From Callaeas wilsoni (lineage: Eukaryota; Chordata; Aves; Passeriformes; Callaeidae), in contig VWPU01014188.1 of the NCBI GenBank assembly GCA_013398955.1, positions 1 through 64,000 of the forward strand: 64,000 bases of DNA. The letters run 5' to 3'. The notes beneath the pieces were generated by a model. It did no database searches. It saw only the letters and a program-made list of their open reading frames with translations, and was not told where the DNA came from. Below, piece after piece: positions 39,397 to 48,828 of the stretch. The translations under genes and the position numbers were made by a program. Each line of letters opens with the position of its first letter. The first letter of the stretch is position 1.

Positions 39397-39475
39397 CATT
39401 TCTGCCTTTGACCTGTTATGTAGCCTTGGGCAAATAATTTAATCACTGTCTACCTCTGTTTCCTTTCTTCATTTT
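39397..39475 (+). repeat. MIR-family SINE fragment
   Basis: TTTCTGCCTTTGACCTGTTA is followed directly by TGTAGCCTTGGGCAAATAAT, TTAATCACTGTCTACCTCTG and TTTCCTTTCTTCATT. Against the MIR consensus 'ctctgccacttactagctgtgtgaccttgggcaagttacttaacctctctgtgcctcagtttcctcatctgt' the order is unbroken. CCTTGGGCAA is exact and the CTCTGTTTCC block is present. It is the best-preserved ancient SINE in the window. The 5' tRNA-like head and 3' tail are missing. Confidence 0.8.
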
Positions 39476-41621
39476 TTTCTTGTCTGCTCAGCTCATAACT
39501 TTCAAAACCATTTTCTAATCCTTAATATGACTAAACAATAAATTTATATAAAATATTATATCTTCCTAATTGCCATTATAAATATTATTGAGGGTTGGTA
39601 AATTTAAATAGTTGTAAAACTGTTCTTTTCTGTTATTATTTTTTGTAATACTTACAGAGATCAAAACTAGAAACTGTTAAATTTTCTTTGCTTTGTTACT
39701 AAAAAGGTATAGTTAAAAGCTTTTGTGGCTTAAAGACACTAGACTTGACTGGATTATCAAGGAAATGGAGTTTCATCTTTCAGTCTTGAGAAACTGTTGA
39801 GATAGAAATAGACACATATGTGCAAAATAAGGGGAAAAAAGCAAAGAAAAGAAAGACACTTCTCCGATGTTTGATTCCGAAAGAGAGTATGTATGAGAAG
39901 ATTAACAGGAGGAATATAAAAGAGAGAAAGACTGTATCCAAGTGTTATGTGTTTCCACTTAAAGGAATAAACAATGAGGAAATTGGAGAAATTATGCTCC
40001 CTTTTCTTTGAAAAGTTTTTTCCTCTTCTGGTTCTTACTGGATGTAGCCCTACTTTATGAGGTAGGCAGACCCTAAGCCTGGAGTACTTGCAGGATTGTT
40101 TTCATTCTCTATATATTATAGTTTTTATCTATTTATTTATTTATTTTAAGTTAAGCCACTTTTAAAATTGGCAGAACTGCACAGAGTGAATTATATCTTT
40201 GCACAAAGATTGCCAACTGGGACTTAATGTCTTTTCCGTAAATGTAAGTCTTCACTTCTTTATATTCCTTCACATTTCAGAGCCACACAGCCTGTTACCA
40301 TTGCCTTTGTAGTATGGGAGTTATTTTTATTTGTCGGGCTGTCTCTTTGAAAGCAGTAGGAATGGGATTGAGTATATAACAGATTAGCGGGTCACCATTT
40401 ATGTCCACATTGGGACAAAGAAGAAATAAAGAGGCAGGAAATCTAACTAGAAAGTAATTTCAGCTTTAAGATTTCTTATTTGTTGAGTTGAGGTCACAAT
40501 CCATGCCTTTTTGAAAATTAAGAAAAGGTGAGAGGACTAGATTGTTTCACTTGTCACACCCAATTATAGTTATTAATTTCTGCTAGTTGTATATGGGTGC
40601 TCTTGAGTTTAATTTAAAATCTTGAGTCTTGAAAAGATTAAATCCAGAAAGCAATTACGTAACTGTCCTTGAGTTTCATTTTCTATGTTCAGTCTTGCCA
40701 ATATTCTGTGTTGTTGAATAGTAATCTTTCCAGCTTTTTAAGGGTCATCATCTAGAAAGACTCTCTGTAAGTCACTCATCTGAGTTCAGGGAGGAATAAC
40801 CTAAGCATTAGCATTCTCTAGTTTATGGTAATTATTCTTTCATTCAGTCATTTTGTTCATGTTTAGGACAAGTGCATAAATGAGATTGTTGAGAGGAGTA
40901 AAACTGAAAACTTGCTAACTGGTCCCCTGACATACCTATCAAGGACTCTGTTATTTGTGCGTACATGGCAGGTAGATCTTTGTCTCCTTGTAATACAGTC
41001 AGAGAAAGAAAACTGCAGCTTTATGTTCAATATGTGTTAAGTGTGTTGGGTTGCTTGTTGATGAATACTAGAATTTTTAATTCCATATGTTAAGTCAGAG
41101 AAGTGAGCTGTTTACCTTAAATAGTATTATCTCATTGGTCATTTGTGAGTGCTGCAAATTTGAGAAATCTGAAGGAAATGTCTGCCTGTGCAAAAGTGAA
41201 AATATAGCAAGAATATTACGAGTTAATTTTACTGTAAAGGTCCAATATGTGGATCTGGATTTAATAATGAAACATTATTGATTTTAAAGCCTGTTGAATG
41301 AAAGAGACTTTCTAGAGCTGAAGACAGTTTCCTATTTAAGAGAAGCTTATAGTCAGGAGAGAAAAAGAAAAGTGCTGTTGGTCAGGAGTAAGTGGTAGGT
41401 CTGAAAGGAAATGAATATAGTACTTTTTAACTGTAGAAAGAAAAATGGAAAATGTAGTAAGTGTAAGTGTGTTGAGCTGCACAGCCCAAGAATCCAATTT
41501 TTAAAAGATTTTAAGTGAGTTAAGATTACACCTGTAAATTTGGTATTTTTCAGAACAAATTATTGGCTTAATTTGCTTGATTTCTGTTGTTTACAAAAGG
41601 AGAGGGAAAATGCGTAGATGT
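39476..41621. other. Unique noncoding DNA
   Basis: No gene or interspersed repeat recognised. A short TTTA/TATT run occurs at 40126-40146. Open frames are at most 64 codons. Confidence 0.5.
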
Positions 41622-41755
41622 TAGGCTGGGACAGAGCGAGGGCTGCAGCACATGACGCGTTTGGCTTTCTGGGCTGGCAGTGCACGTGGCCTGCTCATCT
41701 CCAGCCTCTCATCCAGCAGCACACCAAAATCCTTCTTGACAGGGCCGCTGTCATT
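41622..41755 (-). mobile_element. CR1 LINE, C-terminal ORF2 segment
   Basis: Read on the minus strand, this piece translates in one frame to KKDFGVLLDERLEMSRPRAL followed by PAQKAKRVMCCSPRSVPA and a stop. This is the '[40 protein letters not shown]' stretch that follows the reverse transcriptase core in avian CR1 ORF2. It is joined at about 41755 directly to sequence from just before the reverse transcriptase (next entry). Essentially the entire RT catalytic domain is therefore absent between them. It is dead. Confidence 0.85.
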
Positions 41756-41756
41756 C

Positions 41757-42380
41757 TGTTGAGTAATTCAGCCTTCTCCTTATCCATTGCTACCAGTTTA
41801 CCCACATTGTTTCTCCTCTTTGACCTTCCTTTTCTGGTTGACGTATCTGTAGAAGCCCTTCTTGCTATTCTTTGCGTTTCTTGCCCAGCTCAGTTCCAGC
41901 TTCGCCTCAGCCTCCCTCACCCCATCCCTACACAACTGAACGTAGTCCCTATACTCCTCCCAAGGTACCTGCCTTTTTCCCCACCCTCTGTGCATTTGCT
42001 TCTTTTCCTTAGTCCTTGGTCCTTACTCCGCCGTGCCGCTCTCTTGCCTTCCTTGCCTGATTTCTTCCATCTGGGGATTGCCAGCTCTTGCGCTCCCTGG
42101 AAGACTTCCTTAATCTGCCAGTTCTATTCCACTTGCATTTTACTGAGAGCAAGTCCTACTGACCATCTCCTTGAAGAGCTAGAAGTTTTCTCATCTAAAG
42201 TTCAGAGGCCTAACATTACTCCTTACCTGACCCATATCCCTCGGGACAGCAAACACGTGGTCGCTGCAGCCCAGTCTGCCTCCAGTCTGGACTTCCCTGA
42301 TTGGGTCACGTGCATGGGTTCCCAACAGATGCAGTATTGCATCCCCTCTGGTAAGGCTGGCTGGTGCCTGCCTCATCGGT
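41757..42380 (-). pseudogene. CR1 LINE ORF2 fragment: endonuclease C-terminus to start of RT
   Basis: The minus strand encodes the middle of the avian CR1 pol protein. From 42376 it reads REVQTGGRLGCSDHVFAV, containing the endonuclease SDH catalytic motif, then RDMGQVRSNVRPLNFR. In the same frame come a TGA (42191-42193) and TAG (42179-42181), both explicable as C-to-T decay of NFRRANFQLFK, then LFKEMVSRT and a TAA at 42140-42142. A shifted frame gives GAQELAIPRWKKSGKEGKR. Another shift back gives VPWEEYRDYVQLCRDGVREA and KKGFYRYVNQKRKVKE (41995-41798). A further shift gives GKLVAMDKEKAELLN. At least three nonsense codons and several frameshifts make it non-functional. The 257-codon open frame on the opposite strand is its antisense shadow. 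Confidence 0.92.
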
Positions 42381-42382
42381 AC

Positions 42383-42677
42383 AGCTTTTGAATGCCTCCA
42401 GGCATGGTGACTCCAGCGCTTCCCGGGGCAACCTGTTCAAATGCTTGACAACTCTTTCAGTAAGAATATTTTCCTAATATTCAATCTAAAACTTTCCTGG
42501 TGCAACTTGAGGCCATTTCCTCTTGTTCTGCCCCCTGTTACGTGGGAGAAGAGACTGACCCTCGCCTAGCTCCAGCCTCCCTTTAGGGAGCTGTAGAGAG
42601 TGCTAAGGTCCCTCCTGAGCCTCCTTTTCTCCGAGCTGAATACCCCCAGCTCCCTCAGCCGTGCCTCGCAGGACTGG
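42383..42677 (-). mobile_element. CR1 LINE, last part of ORF2, lacking the 3' tip
   Basis: The minus strand translates to [32 protein letters not shown], a stop, then [20 protein letters not shown] and [14 protein letters not shown]. These match the C-terminal ORF2 extension '[22 protein letters not shown]...[31 protein letters not shown]' of avian CR1. The plus-strand view is the familiar GGCAACCTGTTCAAATGCTT, AATATTCAATCTAAAA, CTTGAGGCCATTTCCTCTTG series. The element's last 130 bp or so, including the terminal octamers, are missing at the 42383 side. There the piece abuts the endonuclease-side fragment. Confidence 0.9.
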
Positions 42678-43058
42678 TGTGTATCATGTGTCATTGCTGG
42701 TCAGGTATCACTGTGTGTTGCCCTCCATGGCTATAGAAGTACATATGTAACAATTAAAGATCTCCCATTATCATCTTCTAACCATTTCTTTTTCTTTTTT
42801 TTTTTTCCCCTATAAGGTAAATATGGATGTCTTCAGTGCTGTGCTGACAGTGTTAAAAACATGCTTGGTTGTAAAAATGCATGGCATTTGTTAAATAGAG
42901 AAATAAATTACTTTGACATTGTATCATATCTGGCTTTCCAGTTTTGCTGCTTAATCACTTGTCCTCCCGCTGAAGTAGAGAAGGGGAAAATAAAAATAAC
43001 GTTATACCCCTTCACCCATTTTATCATTGCAGAGGATGGCAGAGGCTTGCGATTGTAG
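42678..43058. other. Noncoding DNA, nothing recognised
   Basis: Short unique stretch with a T-rich run at 42787-42807. No gene or repeat homology. Confidence 0.45.
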
Positions 43059-43059
43059 A

Positions 43060-43520
43060 GAAAAGGACTGGCCACTAATAATTTGTTACCAAAAGTGTGG
43101 TGAGAAATATTATTCTGTAGCCGCCAACAGATTTCACCTGGTGTCTGTTTTCACAAACCCCAAAAGACACATCTTTAAGGGAGAATGCTGTTAGCCAGTA
43201 CAGATTGAACATCTTCATCAGCAGTGTGAATGGAGGCCTATTCTGTAATTGAGACGCATGTGGCTGTGTCAGCAGGTGATGGCAGACAGACACACCTGAA
43301 TGACAGTGTGACAGGGAGCAGAGACAGGGGCCCCATCTAGCCACTCTTACTGCCGGAGTGATGAGCGCACAGGAACACAGTCTGTGAATTATCAGCAGGC
43401 CAGAATGAGATGAGGCTTAGGGAGGGCTGCCAGACAGTTTGCAATGTGCTACACATTTCTTTCAGCAGTTACTATTTTGCTATGCATAGCCCCTTGCTAT
43501 TAAGCAGACAGAACAGCTCA
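43060..43520. promoter_or_regulatory. Candidate conserved noncoding block, about 450 bp
   Basis: The most enhancer-like segment in the window. It has ACTAATAATTTG near 43073, a CAGGTG E-box at 43273-43278 facing CACCTG at 43293-43298, two TGACAG (MEIS/TGIF-type) words at 43301-43306 and 43309-43314, and TGTAATTGAGACG near 43244. Composition is balanced, with no simple repeats and no domain-bearing open frame; the 89-codon minus-strand frame is unremarkable. The functional claim is inference and needs alignment to other amniotes. Confidence 0.35.
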
Positions 43521-46500
43521 TATCCTGTGGATGGATGATAGATATGTCATATCACTGAAAAATTGTTTGTTTTCCACAGGTGTATGGGATGCCTTTAAAG
43601 CAGACAGAGCACATGACACTTTTCAACACTCTTTTCGATACTGATTTGGCATTCAGGGTCTATCAAAGGAGAAATCTTTCACATGCAATTATGACAGAAA
43701 ATAAAGGTGATGAAGTGTTGTATACAAAGAATGGAGAGAGATCAAAGGACTGTAATGAAAACTGATTACAATAAAAGAGCTGCTTCAACCCTGAGAACTC
43801 CACAGAACTGCTTGGGGCATGACAGCACACACACACACACTTGCATGCACAAAGGAGAAGATGTAGATAAAATCACAGGCACTAATTCATAGGAATAAAC
43901 TAGGGAAACTACATAGCTGCTTGCTTGGATATCATAAGGCATATTAAGACACTGAAGTGGTGTAAAATGACCATTCTAAAATGGAAGAGTCTGATCGGAT
44001 GCTTTTGTAAAGCTTTCTTTACTGTAGTACCAAAGTTTTGTAAATTTATAGCTTCTGATAAGATTGTAGGATAGATGACTGTTTTCAATTCTTCTATTGT
44101 TTTCTTGATTAATCTCCTGGGGATCACACATAGAATAAGTCACTCATTCAGGTTTAAATATTAGCAAGGACACTGTTTAGTACTGTTAGTTGCATAGAAA
44201 TGAAGAAATTAATCAAGTTTACTCATCTATCCTTTTGACTCCTGTTCTGATTTAAAGCCTATTCAAATGACTTTGCATTGACTTCACTATGTCTTTCTCA
44301 AATTCCTGAGCTGAGTTTTGAAACCATTCATTGGCCAGTTTCAGTTAAGTGCCAAGCAATTTTGTTTCCTTACAAATTTAGAGACCATTATGCTAAGTAC
44401 CTCTCACATGTTTCAAAAAGCCTTGTGTGATTGAGTGCAAACCAGAATTATTTATTTACTTGTTTTTAATACTTATATTCTTTAATAACTTGCCAATGAC
44501 TTTGTAGTGAAAGACCTATCATTTTACACAAGGTAAAGAATTGACAGTCTCTGCAGCTGTGTTGTTTCGAATTTTTATGTTCTGCCAAGATTCCTCATAA
44601 ATAGTGAGTTTAGCTTCAAACCCAGAAGGAAGAAATATTTCTGAAAACTCTGCAGAGCTTGCTTTTTCTTCCACTTACATTCTGAATGAATGATTTTATT
44701 TTTAGTCCCAAAGCAGAGAGTGTTACCTGGAGCAACATTGACTCAAACCACTTATTTTTGCTAAGAGTTTTAAAAGTGATTTAGCTCCTTGTCTTGTGTG
44801 AAACAAGAACATTTCATTGTTTGAAAACTCAGCTACAAAACTAGAAATGTTACCCACAGCACCGATGAAAATTCAACTAAATCCAGAAAAGCAGCTTACC
44901 AGTTCTAATATCTTTCCAAGGACTGGCTTTTGGTCTCAAAATTCTATTCTGTCTCTGTGAACATAAGACATACTACCACTTACAGCAATATATTTTGCCC
45001 ACAAGTTAGTATTTAAAAATACTGTCTCGCATAATAAGCAAAACTGCTTTCTCTTATGTCATTCAAAAGGGCCTTGTAAGGGCTACAGTGCATCCCAGAA
45101 TGAACATCCAAAATGTATTTAGAGATGGTCTTCTGTAAAGTGCTAAAAGACCTCGCTGTATTTCTGCTGCATTAGACATCTATTAGTGTGTTCTAATGAA
45201 AGTTGGCCATATCAGAACATTTTCTTTTTTTCTTTTCCTTCCCCACAGTTTATTTCCTGCTGTGAAATACAACTGTCAGAGTATCAGATTTAAACTCTGC
45301 TTATTGTGGTTTCTGTCTTTCTTTCTCAGGCACTTTCCTTTCTTTGTATCACTGTCAAAGCCAAGAAAACCTCACTCTAGAAAGGTCAATTTTCAGAGAG
45401 GTGACCCTTGATAGTATGAGTGTCTTATTTAAAAAGTGGTGGCAAAACCAAGCCCTGCCCCAAACAAGCCAGGAGACTTTATAATTCCTCCTTTTTGCTC
45501 TCAAGTTCTTCCAAACAGAATGATTGTAAGGAGAATCCTTTTTTTCGTGTTGGTTGCTTGAATGACTTTCCCTGACTAATGATGCCTACGGTCATCGTGT
45601 GTCATAAGCCCGTGTTCTCCTCTGGCTGTGGAGAATTTTTGGGTCTGTTGCATCAGGCATTTTGAGCTGTACTATTGTATGTTTTTGGCAGAGCTTTCAA
45701 CACCATTCAGGCACATGTTCTTAATTTCAAATAAGGAAAATAGCAAATGGACCTGGCTGCCTGGGAGGAGTATTAAGGCATTTTGTTTGCTACAATGATC
45801 ACTCTTTTAAGGATATTTATTCAAAATTACCAAAACCATGGCAACAGCTTATCTTCCAGAGCACAGATACAGTAGGCTAGCATTATCTTAATTTTTGTTG
45901 CCCTTTTCATGACCATGATACTAGTATTCCAAACTGAATACCACGTGTTTGATGAGAGATTTACAGTACAGATTGACAGAAAGCAGAGCTAGTACAGGTT
46001 TAAACAAATTGACATTCTCAAACCTCCTGAGAGACATTTCTGAATTTTTTAAAGCAGAAGTCTACTTATTTTTCATCTGAAAAACACTTTCAAAAGAAAT
46101 TTTATTTGTATAGCCTAAATCTGCAAATGCAGATGTTACCAAGTTTTCAGGATGAAATGGGTTGAAACAGATTTCTAAGTATTGTATGCAGTAAGCAAAC
46201 AGTGTAAAGCACATCTACAGAAGCACGCGTTAATATCGGGGTGAGTGTGCATTCCTCTCTGTTTTAACTACCTAAACACTTCCTGATATTGTCAAATCTC
46301 TTGTTGATCTGAAAAAATGCTTTTTTCACCTATATGGACAACAACATTTTTGGAAGCTGGAGAATCAGTAGTGCTCACTAAAGAAGCTAATTCACATTTC
46401 TTGAGCTTCTACGGCTTAGCACAGTAGAAATGGCAATACTAACAAAAATTTTAGTTCAAAGTGTTTTGTCTTTCATATATCTTTAAAAGATATCTTTTTT

Positions 46501-48060
46501 TTATGTTATGAAAAAGAATGCTGACTGTCTAATGTACTTCTCGAGAGGGAAATCTATTGATTGTTTTTCATAATTTAATGTATAGAAACGTCACAATAAA
46601 GAATAGAAAAATCTTGTAAATTAATTTTGCTATTACTCACTTTTGTAGGTTCCTAGCAAGTTATATACTTGCACTATAATGAGAATTCCTTTATAAAGAA
46701 AACAAAGATAATTTATTAATTGTTAGATCTCTGTCTACTGAGAAAAAAAATCATCTTGAATTGTCCATATCATGTGGTAATGGCTTGAAAATTAGTGAGT
46801 CATTTGTTAATTTTTCTAAAGAGCCTATACAGATCCATTCCAAAGTTAATAGCTTACATTTTAATACACATTGTTCAGTCCTTGTATATATTGTCAGTAG
46901 CTTCAAAAATAACTTTATCTGGAAAATGTGCTCAGAAAGTAATTTAATTAGATGTTTATTGTGTACTAAGTTTCACTTACATTAGTAGATTGAGAATAAT
47001 GGTTGATTTTCTTGAATGGTAGTAGAGAGAGACAGTGAGTAAGTCTGTGCCTATTGCAACGTATTAACATGCTCCTGTATAGTGGAGAGCTGCTAAATTA
47101 GATTTTAAATTATGTCTATTTTCAGGTCTGGAGAGAGCAAAGGTACCTGAAAGCTTTCTCTTCAACCTTCTCTTTTACAGTTGCACTTTTTTTTGAAAGT
47201 AGGTGATCTGGGGACATCTGCACCAACTCCGTGCTGCCATAACACACTCATGTAGCCTTACCTGCTCAGTAAAGCTCCATTTTCAATTTCTTGTAGTGGA
47301 AGCAACACAAAATGTGCCTGCCCCTGGAACTGGGGCCTTTGTAGGAAATGGAAACTTTCTGCTACATTTTATACGTATTACTGCGTTACAGTTCCCTAAC
47401 AACCCATTTATATTTCTCTGACTAATTCTTTTTAGTTAAAGTTTTCTCTTTTTGTATGTTTATTTTTTGGCATAGGAAGACAAAAATATGAATCTTTCTT
47501 GCTGTGAAATCATTAAGACAGCTTTTACACTCTTCCCTTCAAAGTTATTAAAATGCATGTCTGAAGTTCACAAGCTAAACATTCCTTTTGTTTTTCAGGA
47601 GCCTAATGTCTATACTAATATGGGAAAAGGACTTTGTGGCAGAAGGAGAAATGGTTATTTATAAAGGCACAGTAAGAATGCCTTCCAAGTATATTTATAT
47701 TTATAGTGTTAGCTTTGTAATAACCTATGTTGTCAGCTTTTTAAGGTTCTATTTATTGTCTTCTGCAATTCCATATTGCATATATTTTGGATGTGCCAGT
47801 GTGTAATTGTAAAGAATTTAAAGTACCCTTGACCTGTATAAAATACTCAGAGAAAATCATGGACTGTTCAGGTCCAGTGGACCAAAACTTTAGGAGGACT
47901 TGACTTTGAAAATATCAGTCGTCATCTGCTGAAGATAATGCCATTTGTAAATGTTTGTAGAGATGCCAAAAATTCCTTCCCAGCCACATGCCTGTAGCTG
48001 ATTTGATTCTTCTGCTAAAGCAGCAGCCTAAGAGTTGCTGAAGTGAAGGGAAAGTGCTGT
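43521..48060. other. Unique noncoding DNA
   Basis: No gene is recognised. A short (CA)8 microsatellite lies at 43825-43840. A small symmetric ATATCTTT-A-AAAGATAT element lies near 46478-46495. Between 47599 and 47671 an acceptor-like TTTTTCAG and donor-like GTAAGA bracket 73 nt, but the enclosed frame has no recognisable protein content. Confidence 0.5.
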
Positions 48061-48061
48061 A

Positions 48062-48175
48062 GCGCAAAGAGCAGCAGAGTCTGAGAAACTGAGATCAAAG
48101 GATCCCCTGTGGCTTCTGCTCCTGGCTCCGACTTCAACTTCCATTTAATTAGAGTCAAATCACAGAGGTCTCTAT
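48062..48175 (+). repeat. Possible ancient SINE relic (MIR-like)
   Basis: CGCAAAGAGCAGCAGAGTCT, GAAACTGAGATCAAAGGATC, CTCCTGGCTCCGACTTCAAC and AGTCAAATCACAGAGGTCTC occur in the order expected of a MIR-type element (gagcac..gagtc..tgggttcaaatcc..ctggctctgccact..gcaagtcactta..cctctct). Each block is diverged and the spacing is only approximate, so this may be coincidence. Confidence 0.3.
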
Positions 48176-48720
48176 TTTAAAGCGTCTGCTAATTTTGATG
48201 AGTTATTTTTTGGCTACCTGATTTTGAGATATATAAGGCTAGTTTTTCTTCCTTAGTGCATCTGCATCTTCTGTGAACTGCATGGAATTATGGATACTCA
48301 GTACCTTTAAAAATACAATAATATCTTTCTTCACGTTAGGCTAGGAATTGAAGTGCCCTAAACCTGTGGACTTGTTAATGTTAGCCCTCTCTCTTCCCTG
48401 AGGTAGCTCTCCAAAATGTGGACAGTATATTACTTGTACCACAAGACTAAGTTAATATCTATAAATGAGTAGACAAAATGTTAAATTCAAGGGTATCAAT
48501 AGAAGAATGATTGAACAATTATAGAAACAGACAAAGTTTTAGCAGTTCCTTTTTAATTTTTTTTTTTAAATGGCTAAAGGCCCTAGTACAGTTTCTATGA
48601 AAACTTATGTTTTTACAGAGATATGTTTTTATGGATACAGGCTACAAGAGAATTTAGCTTTGGGGAAAGTCACCTCTTATCTTTGCAATACAATTAGTTA
48701 TGTTTTGAGGGAGTGAGGAT
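48176..48720. other. Noncoding DNA, nothing recognised
   Basis: Unique AT-rich stretch with a short T run at 48557-48566. No coding or repeat homology seen. Confidence 0.45.
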
Positions 48721-48828
48721 TTTTGTTTGGTTAGGCTTTTTGTTTGTTTAGTTGGGGTTTTTTTGTTCAGTTGGTTTTTATTTGTCTGAGTTGTTTTTTT
48801 TTTTTGGTTAGTTGGTTTGGGTTTTTTT
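48721..48828. repeat. T/G-rich low-complexity tract
   Basis: About 108 bp almost entirely of T and G in GTTT/GGTT/TTTG units on the plus strand, interrupted by few other bases. It includes the 18-mer GGGTTTTTTTGTTCAGTT, which recurs exactly in the tract at 60664-60804. On the minus strand it is (AAAC/AACC)-rich and yields a spurious Lys/Thr/Gln-rich open frame. Confidence 0.9.

Noticed and set aside
41618..42391. 257-codon open frame on the plus strand
   Set aside because: It is the antisense of decayed CR1 ORF2. The minus strand carries clear CR1 peptide motifs (GCSDH, WEEYRD, KKGFYRYVNQKRK), while the plus frame has no known domain.
43825..43840. CRISPR or other regularly spaced repeat system
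   Set aside because: The only short-period repeats are microsatellites and two-copy tandem duplications. There are no regularly spaced repeats, and the DNA is vertebrate.
47599..47671. Possible 73-nt internal exon between TTTTTCAG and GTAAGA
   Set aside because: The splice-like words are common in T-rich DNA, the enclosed peptide resembles nothing, and no partner exon with compatible phase was found nearby.
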